Shown here: positions 19,145 through 27,223 of the stretch, in pieces
How positions within the stretch are numbered: position 1 is the first letter of the stretch
Layout: each line of letters starts with the position of its first letter
Source of the DNA: Zeimonas arvi
GTDB lineage: Bacteria > Pseudomonadota > Gammaproteobacteria > Burkholderiales > Burkholderiaceae_E
NCBI RefSeq assembly: GCF_008039575.1
Contig: NZ_VDUY01000003.1
Coordinates: 248,001 to 312,000, forward strand
Reading direction: 5' to 3'
Length of the DNA: 64,000 bases
Translations under genes and position numbers: made by a program
The notes under the pieces: model-generated
The model's database searches: none
What the model was told of the DNA's origin: nothing
Seen by the model: only the letters and a program-made list of their open reading frames with translations

Positions 19145-21034
19145 TCAGGCCTCCGCGCCCTGGCGGCGCGCCAGCAGTTGCTTCGCGAAGCCGGCGATGC
19201 CCTGCGGGAACAGCAGCACCAGCAGGAGGATGATCGCGCCCAGCATCGCCCGCCAGTAGTCGGTGCTGCGCGCCACCGTGTCGTGCAGCCAGGTGAAGGT
19301 GACCGCGCCGACGATGGGCCCGGAGAGCGTCTGCAGCCCGCCCAGCAGCACCATGACCAGTCCGTCGATCGACTTGGCCACGTGCAGGCCCTCCGGCGAG
19401 ATGCTGCCCTTGGAGAAGGCGAACAGCGCGCCGGCGAGCCCCGCGAACAGCCCGGCGACCACGAAGGCGATCCACTGCACCCGCTTGACGTCGATGCCGA
19501 TCGCGTCGGCGCGAGTCGGCGAATCGCGGCCTGCGCGCATCGCGTAGCCGAAGGGCGAGAACAGCATCCGGCGAAGCAGCAGCACGCCCAGCACCACCAG
19601 CGCCAGCGTCAGGTAGTAGTAGTTGATCTTGTCGGACAGCCAGGGGGCCGGCCACACCCCGGTCAGGCCGTTGCTGCCGCCGGTGAAGTCGTCCCACTGA
19701 TAGACGATCGCCCAGGCGATCTGCGCGAAGGCCAAGGTGAGCATGGCCAGGTAGACGCCCGACAGCCGCACGCTGAACCAGCCGAACACCAGCGCGCCCA
19801 GCGCCGCCACCAGCGGCGCGAGCAGCAGGGTGATCTCCATCGGAACGCCCAGCCAGCGCACCAGCAGCGCGGCCCCGTAGGCGCCCAGGCCGAAGTAGGC
19901 GGCATGACCGAAGGAGTGCAGCCCGGCCGGGCCCATGATGAAGTGCAGGCTGGTCGCGAACAGCACGGCCACCAGCAGGTCGATCGCCAGCACGGTCAGG
20001 TAGGGCGAGGCCTTGGTGAGCAACGGAAACACGACCAGCCCGGCCAGCGCCGCGAGGCCCGCGTAGGCGACGGGCCGGCCCGCGGCGCGCAGCGGCGCCT
20101 CGATGGATCCGGCGTGCCGGCTCGCGCCCTGCGGTTTCCCGAGCAGGCCCCAGGGCCGCCAGACGAGCACCACCGCCATGACCAGGAACTCCACGACCAG
20201 CGTGAGCTTGGAGAAGGAAATCTTCAGGCCGAAGAGGTCGACCACCCCGAGCCAGATGCAGATCGCCTTCAGCTCGGCGATGATCAGCGCGGCCACGTAG
20301 GCGCCCGGGATCGAGCCCATGCCGCCGACCACCACCACCACGAAGGCGGCGCCGATCGTGTGCAGGTCCATTTCCAGGTTGGCCGGCTCGCGCGGCAACT
20401 GCAGCGCACCACCGAGGCCGGCCAGCAACGCGCCGAGCGCGAACACCGCGGTGAACAGCCAGGCCTGGTTCACGCCCAGCGCGCCGACCATTTCCCGATC
20501 CTGCGTGGCGGCGCGCACCAGCGTGCCCCAGCGGGTCTTCGTGAGCAGCAGCCACAGCAGGCCGAGCACCACCGGCCCGACCACGATCAGGAACAGGTCG
20601 TACTCGGGGAACTGACGGCCCAGGATGGTGACCGATCCGGCCAGCCCGGGCGCGCGCGGCCCGAGAAGCTCTTCCGGGCCCCACAGCCACAGCACCGCGT
20701 CCTTGACCACCAGCACCAGCGCGAAGGTGGCAAGCAGCTGGAACAGTTCGGGCGCGCGGTAGATCCGGCGCAGCAGCAGGATCTCGACGATCGCGCCGAG
20801 CAGCCCCACCGCCAGCGCCGAGAGCAGCAGCGCCGGCCAGAATCCGAGGCCTGCGCCCATCCGCTCGACCAGCGACCACGCGATGTAGACGCCGACCATG
20901 TAGAAGGAGCCGTGCGCGAAGTTGACGATGCGGGTGACGCCGAAGATCAGCGACAGGCCGGCGGCGACCAGGAACAGCGAGGACGCGCCGGCCAGCCCGT
21001 TCAGCAGCTGGACGATGAAGCCCGAGAAGCTCAT
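19145..21034 (-). CDS. Fused LivH-LivM permease of a HAAT-family ABC importer
   Basis: This single 629-residue protein joins two permease domains that are usually separate. Residues about 1-300 are LivH-like (FIVQLLNGLAGASSLFLVAAGLSLIFGVTRIVNFAHGSFYMVGVY as consecutive landmarks, later GGMGSIPGAYVAALIIAELKA). Residues about 325-625 are LivM-like (LATSLHFIMGPAGLHSFGHAAYFGLGAYGAA in pieces, then MLTLAFAQIAWAIVYQWDDFTGG and SPFGYAMRAGRDSPTRADAIG). Each half has about eight to ten hydrophobic helices. The ATG at 21034 overlaps the stop of the binding-protein gene. Fused LivHM proteins occur in several proteobacterial importers, so this is uncommon but not unique. Confidence 0.9.
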   Translation of the reverse strand: MSFSGFIVQLLNGLAGASSLFLVAAGLSLIFGVTRIVNFAHGSFYMVGVYIAWSLVERMGAGLGFWPALLLSALAVGLLGAIVEILLLRRIYRAPELFQLLATFALVLVVKDAVLWLWGPEELLGPRAPGLAGSVTILGRQFPEYDLFLIVVGPVVLGLLWLLLTKTRWGTLVRAATQDREMVGALGVNQAWLFTAVFALGALLAGLGGALQLPREPANLEMDLHTIGAAFVVVVVGGMGSIPGAYVAALIIAELKAICIWLGVVDLFGLKISFSKLTLVVEFLVMAVVLVWRPWGLLGKPQGASRHAGSIEAPLRAAGRPVAYAGLAALAGLVVFPLLTKASPYLTVLAIDLLVAVLFATSLHFIMGPAGLHSFGHAAYFGLGAYGAALLVRWLGVPMEITLLLAPLVAALGALVFGWFSVRLSGVYLAMLTLAFAQIAWAIVYQWDDFTGGSNGLTGVWPAPWLSDKINYYYLTLALVVLGVLLLRRMLFSPFGYAMRAGRDSPTRADAIGIDVKRVQWIAFVVAGLFAGLAGALFAFSKGSISPEGLHVAKSIDGLVMVLLGGLQTLSGPIVGAVTFTWLHDTVARSTDYWRAMLGAIILLLVLLFPQGIAGFAKQLLARRQGAEA

Positions 21035-22236
21035 CAGTCGGCCGGGCGAAGCTTCTTGACGACCTCATCCGACGGCAGCACCGTCGCGCCGTCGACGTAG
21101 CGGTAGTCGACCATCACCCCCTTGCCGCCCTCGTTCTTCGTGCGGCCGACGTAGCCGCCCATCGTGGACTGGTGGTCCTGCGGACGGTAAGTGATCTTGC
21201 CGAAGGGCGTGTCGACCTCGAGCCCGCGGAAGGCGGCGATCATCTTCTCGGTGTCGGGAGAACCCGCCTTCTTCAGGCCGGCGGCCAGCGACATGATCGA
21301 GCTGTAGCCGACGATGGTGCCCAGGCGCGGATAGTCGTCGAACTTCTTCTGGTAGGCGGCCAGGAAGGCCTTGTGCTCGGGCGTGTCGATGCCGTACCAC
21401 GGGTAGCCGGTGACCAGCCAGCCGTTGGGCGATTCGTCCTTCAGCGGGTCGAGATACTCGGGCTCGCCGGTGAGCAGGCTGACCACCTCGCGGTCCTTGA
21501 ACAGGCCGCGGGTGTTGCCTTCGCGCACGAACTTCGACAGGTCGGCGCCGAACAGCACGTTGAAGATCGCGTCGGGCTTCGAGTCGGCCAGCGCCTGGAC
21601 CACGCTGCCGGCGTCGACCTTGCCCAGCGGCGGCGCCTGCTCGGTCACGAACTCGATGTCGGGCTGGGCGGCCTTCATCAGCTCCTTGAAGGTCGCGGCG
21701 GCCGACTGGCCGTACTCGTAGTTCGGGTAGACCAGCGCCCAGCGCTTCTTCTTCATCGCCGCCGCGTCGGGCACCAGCATCGCGACCTGCATGTAGGTCG
21801 ACGGACGCAGGCGGAAGGTGTAGCGGTTGCCGTTCTGCCAGGTGATCTTGTCGGTCAGCGGCTCGGCCGCCAGGAAGAAGACCTTCTTCTGCTTGGCGAA
21901 GTCGGTGAGCGCGAGGCCGATGTGCGACAGGAAGGTGCCGGTGAGCAGGTCCACCCGCTCGCGCGAAACCAGCTCCTCGGCGGCGCGCACCGCGTCGCCC
22001 GGGTTCGCGTTGTCGTCGCGGATCACCAGCTCGACCTTCTTGCCGCCGATGCCGCCGGCCGCGTTGATCTGCTCGACCGCCAGCTCCATGCCCTTGCGGT
22101 AGGGCTCGAGGAAGGCGGGCTGCGCCTTGTAGCTGTTGACCTCGCCGATCTTGATGACCCCCTGCGCGCCGGCCGGCGAGGCAAGGGTGGTGGCCAGCGC
22201 GGCGATCGCCGCCGCGAGCATCCGTTTCGTGTGCAT
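21034..22236 (-). CDS. Periplasmic substrate-binding protein of the HAAT ABC importer
   Basis: This 400-residue protein has a signal peptide (MHTKRMLAAAIAALATTLAS with cleavage near PAGAQG, residue 25) followed by a Peripla_BP_6-type fold: IKIGEVNSYKAQPAFLEPYR, GIGGKKVELVIRDDNANPGD, and LTGTFLSHIGLALTDFAKQ. Such receptors bind amino acids, amides, or aromatic acids. It is the first gene of the transporter block and directly follows the two AA_synth genes. Ligand identity cannot be read from sequence. By position it is the candidate receptor for nicotinate, hydroxynicotinate or a related compound. Confidence 0.88.
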   Translation of the reverse strand: MHTKRMLAAAIAALATTLASPAGAQGVIKIGEVNSYKAQPAFLEPYRKGMELAVEQINAAGGIGGKKVELVIRDDNANPGDAVRAAEELVSRERVDLLTGTFLSHIGLALTDFAKQKKVFFLAAEPLTDKITWQNGNRYTFRLRPSTYMQVAMLVPDAAAMKKKRWALVYPNYEYGQSAAATFKELMKAAQPDIEFVTEQAPPLGKVDAGSVVQALADSKPDAIFNVLFGADLSKFVREGNTRGLFKDREVVSLLTGEPEYLDPLKDESPNGWLVTGYPWYGIDTPEHKAFLAAYQKKFDDYPRLGTIVGYSSIMSLAAGLKKAGSPDTEKMIAAFRGLEVDTPFGKITYRPQDHQSTMGGYVGRTKNEGGKGVMVDYRYVDGATVLPSDEVVKKLRPAD

Positions 22237-22287
22237 GGTCCTGCTCTCCCTGGTTGTATTCGAAAGTCCGGTTCCGGCGGGCGCGCT

Positions 22288-22872
22288 TCAGCGCAGACCG
22301 TCGGCGCCCTGGATCTCGCTCACCTGCAGCCCGCCGACCCTGGCCAGCGGCCGGCCGCCGTCGGTGACCGCGACGGCCACCACGATCTCGCTCGCGCGCG
22401 GGGCATCGCCCACGCGCGCCTCGATCGCGTCGAAGTGGCTCCTGACGTAGGCGGCGTCCTTGTGTCCGAGCGGCACGTCGATCGCGGTGCCCATGCCGCC
22501 GCGCTTCTTGGCCGAGGGCACCAGCGCCGCGCCCTTCTCGACTGCCTTGCGCAGCGGCGCGCCGAGCTTCGGATGCAGGATGGCCGCGGCATGCTCGAGC
22601 TCGCCCGCCTCGCCGACGATCGCCGCCTTGCCGTAGCTGTGCGCCTGCCCTGGCTCGATGCCCAGGGCCTTGACGCACTTCTCGCCCAGCAAGCCGCCGA
22701 GCTCTTCGCCGATCGCGATCAGCTCGTCGAGGTTCTCGACGTAGCGGCCGGCGCAGGGGTTCTCGATCACCGCGATCGCCACGGCCCTGCGTACCGGCGG
22801 CTCGACCGCCCTGCCCATCTCGATGCGCGTCTCGTCGACCTGCACGACGAGCTTCCTGATCCTTGCCGACAT
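22288..22872 (-). CDS. AA_synth (DUF1185) family protein, copy 1
   Basis: This 194-residue protein belongs to the AA_synth family (formerly DUF1185), for which structures exist but whose reaction is, to my knowledge, not established. Landmarks are RRAVAIAVIENPCAGRYVENL, SYGKAAIVGEAGELEHAAAI, LVPSAKKRGGMGTAIDVPLGHKDAAYVRSH (read as two pieces) and FDAIEARVGDAPRASEIVV. I place the start at the ATG at 22872, because this aligns with the second copy. It sits 50 bp after copy 2 and 51 bp before the importer receptor gene. The two copies are clearly paralogous but well diverged, so they may form a heteromer or have split roles. Confidence 0.82.
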   Translation of the reverse strand: MSARIRKLVVQVDETRIEMGRAVEPPVRRAVAIAVIENPCAGRYVENLDELIAIGEELGGLLGEKCVKALGIEPGQAHSYGKAAIVGEAGELEHAAAILHPKLGAPLRKAVEKGAALVPSAKKRGGMGTAIDVPLGHKDAAYVRSHFDAIEARVGDAPRASEIVVAVAVTDGGRPLARVGGLQVSEIQGADGLR

Positions 22873-22922
22873 TGGCTCTCTCCTGGTCGCGTTCTCTGGC
22901 TGGCGTTGTCCGTCCCGCAACG

Positions 22923-23579
22923 CTAGCGTTGCCCGTCCCACTTGGCGATCTCGGAGGCCCTGAGCCCCCCCACCCGCGCGTGCACCCGCGCGCCGGCGCT
23001 CATGACCAGCACCAGCGCCAGCTCGTCGGGCAGCGGCGCGCCGGGCACCCGCACCTCGATGGCGTCGAAGTGACTGCGCACGTAGGACGCGTTGATGTGC
23101 GTGAGCGGCACGTCGAGCGTGGCGCCGGGCGGGCCGACCTTCTTCGTGGAGGGCACGATTGCCAGCGCGTTGCCGGGCTGCCCGCCCGCATCGCCTCCCC
23201 TGCCCTGCGCGTAGGCGGCGGCGTTGCCCTTCCAGCCGAGCAGCTCGCGCATCGCGTAGCCGCCGGGGACGTGCCACAAGGCGCCATGCTCGAGTTCGCC
23301 GTCGGCGCCGACGACCGCGCCCTTGCCGTAGCTCTCGATGCGCTCCACCGGCTCGTCCATCGCCTCGAGCAGGCGATGCGCCATCTGCACGCCCACCGGC
23401 TGCAAGGCGTCCATCATCGGCAGGATGTCGGGCTCGTAGCGCCCCGCGAACGGGTTGCGCAGCACCGCAACGATCGCACCGCGCCGCTGCGGGCGCTCCG
23501 GCGGCGGCCCGAACTCGTGGAAGATCTCTTCCACCTGCGTGAATACCCGACGAATCTCGATCATTCCCGACTCACTCAT
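22923..23579 (-). CDS. AA_synth (DUF1185) family protein, copy 2
   Basis: This is the second AA_synth protein, 218 residues. It shares with copy 1 the segments RRGAIVAVLRNPFAGRYEPDI, SYGKGAVVGADGELEHGALW, IVPSTKKVGPPGATLDVPL and SYVRSHFDAIEVRVPGAPLP. It has extra residues around 110-130 (LLGWKGNAAAYAQGRGG). The start is the ATG at 23579 or possibly an in-frame ATG at 23564. The conserved Lys-rich SxKK segment and the SHFDAIE motif in both copies are candidate functional sites. Tandem placement between a UPF0280 gene and the importer ties both to the nicotinate operon. No reaction can be assigned. Confidence 0.82.
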   Translation of the reverse strand: MSESGMIEIRRVFTQVEEIFHEFGPPPERPQRRGAIVAVLRNPFAGRYEPDILPMMDALQPVGVQMAHRLLEAMDEPVERIESYGKGAVVGADGELEHGALWHVPGGYAMRELLGWKGNAAAYAQGRGGDAGGQPGNALAIVPSTKKVGPPGATLDVPLTHINASYVRSHFDAIEVRVPGAPLPDELALVLVMSAGARVHARVGGLRASEIAKWDGQR

Positions 23580-23606
23580 TGCCCCGTTCCGATTCTCGCT
23601 GCCCGC

Positions 23607-24566
23607 TCAGGCGCACTCAAGCGGGATTCTGCCTGCCGACGCCGCGGCGGCCGGCGTCGCGACGCCCACGGCCCGGCCCTGGCAGACCAGGATGGCAGCC
23701 TCCAGCAGGCCTCGATCGTGCAACTCGCGTGCCCGCAAGGCGCCCTGCTCGAGGGCGCGGGCCACCCGCTGCGGCGCGAGCGCCGGCACGTCCACCACGA
23801 CGGGCAGCTTGCCCAGATCCGTGTCGTCGCGCAGCTCGCAAGCCGGGCGGCGGACGATGCCGGGATCGTCGACATCGACCGCGTTGGCGACGATCGTGGC
23901 AGCCGCGTCGGCCTGCGCCGCAGTGCGCGCCAGCACGGTCACGCTGTCGGCGATGCCCAGCGAGAAGCTGCGCCCGCGCCAGCCGCTGGTCGCGATCCCG
24001 CGCACCGGCATGGCCGAATCGATCTCGAACTTGCCGTCGAGCGCCAGGCCGGCGCGATCGCCGGGCCGCCCGCCCGCGACCGGGGCGAAGCGCGCCAGGT
24101 CGGCGAACAGGCCGACCCGGACCGAGGCCCCCTGGGCCAGGTACAGCGCGATGTCGCCGCCGTTGTTGACCCAGGCGCGCTCGATGCCGGGGCGCCGGTA
24201 GGCCGCGACGATCTCGTCCGCCACGGAGCCAGCCACCGCCGCCATCGGCGTGATGTATTCGCTGCTGAGCGGCAGGCAGGCGCGCCACATCCGCTGCGCG
24301 ACCGGCCCGGCCAGCGGGCAATCCACGCGCGGCCGCACCGCGGCGGAGGCCTCCCGATGGCCGTCCTGCCGGGGCCGGCCGATCGGCGCGCGCAGCAACC
24401 CTAGCTCGCCGACGAGCTCGCCGAGCACCGTTGCGAATCGCGCCCAGGCGGCCTCGTGGGCGGCGGCCACCACCGACGACACCCCCTCGGCGCCGATCAC
24501 CAAGTCGATCGGACCGTGCGCGAAATGCCAGCGATTGCCGGGCAGCGGCGCGCGTTGCGCGGTCAT
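23607..24566 (-). CDS. UPF0280 family protein (ApbE-like)
   Basis: This 319-residue protein resembles the UPF0280 family, distant relatives of ApbE flavin transferases. Visible landmarks are RWHFAHGPIDLVIGAEG, PMAAVAGSVADEIVAAYR, the WVNNGGDIALYL motif that resembles the ApbE nucleotide-binding region, and RGIATSGWRGRSFSLGIADS. The open frame runs far upstream through the reductase gene in another phase, so I chose the ATG at 24566, just after the reductase stop. If it does transfer or bind flavin, a natural partner would be the adjacent 6-hydroxynicotinate reductase, but this is inference. The true function is unknown. Confidence 0.75.
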   Translation of the reverse strand: MTAQRAPLPGNRWHFAHGPIDLVIGAEGVSSVVAAAHEAAWARFATVLGELVGELGLLRAPIGRPRQDGHREASAAVRPRVDCPLAGPVAQRMWRACLPLSSEYITPMAAVAGSVADEIVAAYRRPGIERAWVNNGGDIALYLAQGASVRVGLFADLARFAPVAGGRPGDRAGLALDGKFEIDSAMPVRGIATSGWRGRSFSLGIADSVTVLARTAAQADAAATIVANAVDVDDPGIVRRPACELRDDTDLGKLPVVVDVPALAPQRVARALEQGALRARELHDRGLLEAAILVCQGRAVGVATPAAAASAGRIPLECA

Positions 24567-24610
24567 CGGCAGCTTCCGGTCATCGGCCGTCTCCAGGCAT
24601 CGCCTTTCCC

Positions 24611-26260
24611 TCAGCCCAGCATCGGCGCGTGGCCGATCGGCCAGGGATTGGACGCATCGGCCGCGAGCCAGCGGCGGGCGGTCGGCGCCCCTTCGTCGTG
24701 CCAGGCGCCGGTGCGCAGCGCCTGCTCGAGCGAGCGCACCTGCTCGACATGGCCGCCCAGCGCCGAGAAGTCGTCGGCGCGCATCGTGAACTCGATGGGC
24801 GCGACGAGCGCGGGCGTGGGCACGGTGCCGAAGGCGTTCTCGGGCATCCGCATCACGTCGACCATCACCGTGATGCCGCCGCCCGGCCAGACGTAGGCCG
24901 GCGCGCCACCGCAGGTCACGTTGACCAGGCTCTGCTTGATCGTGCGGGTCAGCAGCACCGGGTTCTCGGTGACGCCGGCGCGCAGGCTGCCGCCCGCGCC
25001 GCCGAGGAAGAGGACCGAGGTCAGCGAGGGCTCGCAGTTCTCGCCGATGCGCTCGACGATGCGCCGCACGGCCTCGGGCATCTCGGCCTCGCGCGGCGCG
25101 AGCGACGCGTCGAGCTCGTACCAGGCCGAATGCTCGCCGGTGGTGGAGACCATCAGCAGGCGCTGGCCCGGCCAGGCGAGTTTCGGGTCCCAGCCTTCGA
25201 CGATGCTCATCGGATCGGCGATGTCGGTGCCGCCCCAGCCGGTGCCGGGATTGGCCACCTGGAAATAGCGGCCCGGCGTGGACTTCCGGCCGCGGATCTT
25301 CAGGCCCGAAGGCCGCATGTCCAGGCAGCGCCCGGCCTGGTGCTCGGTGAGCACGCCGGTGATGTGGTCGTCGACCACCACGACCTCGTCGACCCGCCCG
25401 AAGAACTGCTTGGCGAAGATGCCGATCGTGGCCGAGCCGCAGCCGACCCGCATGCGCTGCTCCTCGACGCCGTTGACCACCGGCGGCCGGCCCGCCTGCA
25501 CCAGCAGCTGCGCGCCCCCGTCGATCGTGAGCTCGACCGGCTGGCGGTTGCCGAGCGACTGCATCATCTCGACGGTGACCCGGCCTTCCTTCTTGCTGCC
25601 GCCGGTCAGGTGGTGCACGCCCCCCAGCGAGAGCATCTGCGAACCGTACTCGGCTGTGGTGACGTGGCCGACCACCTCGCCGCGGCAGCGCACGTTCGCC
25701 TGCTCGGGCCCCAGGTAGCGGTCGGTGTCGATCTTCACCTTCAGGCTGCAGTAGCTGAAGATGCCCTCGGTGACGACGGTGACCATGTCGACGCCGTCGG
25801 CCTGGGAGGCCACGATGAAGGGCGCCGGCTTGTAGTCGGGATAGGTGGTCGACGAGCCGATGCCGGTCACGAAGACCTCGTTGGCGCGCAGCAGGTCGCC
25901 GTCCCAATCGGGGGCATCCGGCGCGATGCCGCCCGCATCCGGCGCGACGCCCTCGGGGCCTTCGGACCCGGCCCCGGCGGGGAGCGCGGGCCGGCCGGCG
26001 AAGCGGACCAGCTTCGCGTCCGCCTGCTGCGCGGTGCGCCTGAGCATGACGACCGGGTCGACGCGCACCAGCGTGCCGCCCGAATTCGCGTAGCGATCGC
26101 AGGCGCCGACCCGCCCCTCGGCGATCTGGCACAGCACCGGGCAGGCATTGCACTCGATCTTGCCGACGGCCATGCGCTCGTTGCGCGGCCTCGACTTTTC
26201 GAGGACCTGCGGAATCGGCTCGACCTCGGGCAAGCCGTCGGTCTTCGTGTGCTCGGTCAT
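24611..26260 (-). CDS. hnr: 6-hydroxynicotinate reductase homologue
   Basis: This 549-residue protein resembles 6-hydroxynicotinate reductase of Eubacterium barkeri, which uses reduced ferredoxin to convert 6-hydroxynicotinate to 1,4,5,6-tetrahydro-6-oxonicotinate. Four clustered Cys at residues 37, 40, 44 and 54 (ECNACPVLCQIAEGRVGACD) are candidate Fe-S ligands. Other landmarks are FVTGIGSSTTYPDYKPAPFI, GSQMLSLGGVHHLTGGSKKEG, AGRCLDMRPSGLKIRGRKS and TCGGAPAYVWPGGGITVMVD. It is the first gene of the long minus-strand operon and reads away from the divergent promoter. Its presence with an enamidase gene supports the reductive route. No experimental specificity can be read from sequence. Confidence 0.82.
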   Translation of the reverse strand: MTEHTKTDGLPEVEPIPQVLEKSRPRNERMAVGKIECNACPVLCQIAEGRVGACDRYANSGGTLVRVDPVVMLRRTAQQADAKLVRFAGRPALPAGAGSEGPEGVAPDAGGIAPDAPDWDGDLLRANEVFVTGIGSSTTYPDYKPAPFIVASQADGVDMVTVVTEGIFSYCSLKVKIDTDRYLGPEQANVRCRGEVVGHVTTAEYGSQMLSLGGVHHLTGGSKKEGRVTVEMMQSLGNRQPVELTIDGGAQLLVQAGRPPVVNGVEEQRMRVGCGSATIGIFAKQFFGRVDEVVVVDDHITGVLTEHQAGRCLDMRPSGLKIRGRKSTPGRYFQVANPGTGWGGTDIADPMSIVEGWDPKLAWPGQRLLMVSTTGEHSAWYELDASLAPREAEMPEAVRRIVERIGENCEPSLTSVLFLGGAGGSLRAGVTENPVLLTRTIKQSLVNVTCGGAPAYVWPGGGITVMVDVMRMPENAFGTVPTPALVAPIEFTMRADDFSALGGHVEQVRSLEQALRTGAWHDEGAPTARRWLAADASNPWPIGHAPMLG

Positions 26261-26447
26261 CGCTTGCGGATCCTCCCGCCCTGTTGCGCCAGACGCCGGA
26301 TTTTATGTAGGATTCACTTAACGTTGATGTTGCAAACGCTACATCGGCGGAAAGTTAAACACGAAAGCCCGCGCGCGCGCAACGGCTTTTTCGAACCCCC
26401 GCCCGGGCCCCGAGAGCGACGGCCCGCGGCACGATGGAGCCGCCCCG
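26261..26447. promoter_or_regulatory. Divergent promoter region between the two nicotinate operons, with a 40-bp inverted repeat
   Basis: This 187-bp spacer separates the reductase operon (minus) from the ferredoxin reductase-tetR-enamidase operon (plus). The part from 26300 to 26360 is much more AT-rich than its surroundings. An inverted repeat ATGTAG (26305-26310) and CTACAT (26339-26344) brackets 28 bases that contain AACGTT and TTGCAA palindromes. The TTGCAA at 26330-26335 could act as a -35 on either strand, but no strong -10 is seen. The plus gene has GGAG at 26436-26439 before its ATG. A natural candidate ligand for the repeat is the TetR regulator encoded downstream. Binding is inference. 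Confidence 0.55.
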
Positions 26448-27221
26448 ATGGCCGCCTTCGACGAGGAACGCGTGCTCAGCGTCCACCACTGGACCGACCG
26501 CCTGTTCACCTTCACCACCACCCGCAGCCAGTCGCTGCGCTTCCGCAACGGGCACTTCACGATGATCGGCCTGCGGGTGGACGGCAAGCCTCTGCTGCGC
26601 GCCTACAGCATCGTGAGCCCGAACTACGAGGACCACCTCGAGTTCCTCAGCATCAAGGTGCCCGACGGCCCGCTGACCTCGCGGCTGCAGCACATCCAGC
26701 CGGGCGACTCGGTCATCGTCGGCCACAAGCCCACCGGCACCCTGGTCATCGACTACCTGCTGCCCGGCAAGCGGCTCTACCTGCTTTCGACCGGCACCGG
26801 GCTGGCGCCCTTCATGAGCATCATCCGCGACCCGGACACCTACGAGAAGTTCGACACCGTGATCCTGGTGCACGGCGTGCGCCAGGTCGACGAGCTGGCC
26901 TATCACGACATGCTGGTCGAGCAGCTGCCGCACCACGAGTTCATCGGCGAAATGGTCTCGAGCAAGCTGCGTTACTACCCCACGGTCACCCGGGAACAGT
27001 ACCGGCGCATGGGCCGGATCACCGAGCTGATCGAGTCCGGCAAGCTGTTCCAGGACCTCGGCGTGCCGCCGCTGGACCCGGCCGCTGACCGGGTGATGAT
27101 CTGCGGCAGCCCCGGCATGCTGCGCGATCTCAAGCAGATGCTCGAGGCACACGGCTTCAAGGAGGGCAATACGACCACACCGGGCGATTTCGTGATCGAA
27201 CGGGCCTTCGCCGAGCAGTAA
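26448..27221 (+). CDS. Ferredoxin--NADP+ reductase (Fpr type)
   Basis: This 257-residue flavoprotein belongs to the bacterial ferredoxin-NADP reductase family. It has the FAD motif RAYSIVSPNYE near residues 52-62, the NAD(P) region LYLLSTGTGLAPFMSIIRD near residues 106-124, ILVHGVRQVDELAY, and RVMICGSPGMLRDLKQML near the C-terminus. Length is normal. It starts at an ATG preceded by GGAG eight bases upstream and ends 2 bases before tetR. Placement divergent from the 6-hydroxynicotinate reductase gene suggests that it delivers electrons from NADPH through ferredoxin to that reductase. A general oxidative-stress role, as for fpr in other bacteria, is the alternative. Confidence 0.9.
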   Translation: MAAFDEERVLSVHHWTDRLFTFTTTRSQSLRFRNGHFTMIGLRVDGKPLLRAYSIVSPNYEDHLEFLSIKVPDGPLTSRLQHIQPGDSVIVGHKPTGTLVIDYLLPGKRLYLLSTGTGLAPFMSIIRDPDTYEKFDTVILVHGVRQVDELAYHDMLVEQLPHHEFIGEMVSSKLRYYPTVTREQYRRMGRITELIESGKLFQDLGVPPLDPAADRVMICGSPGMLRDLKQMLEAHGFKEGNTTTPGDFVIERAFAEQ

Positions 27222-27223
27222 GC

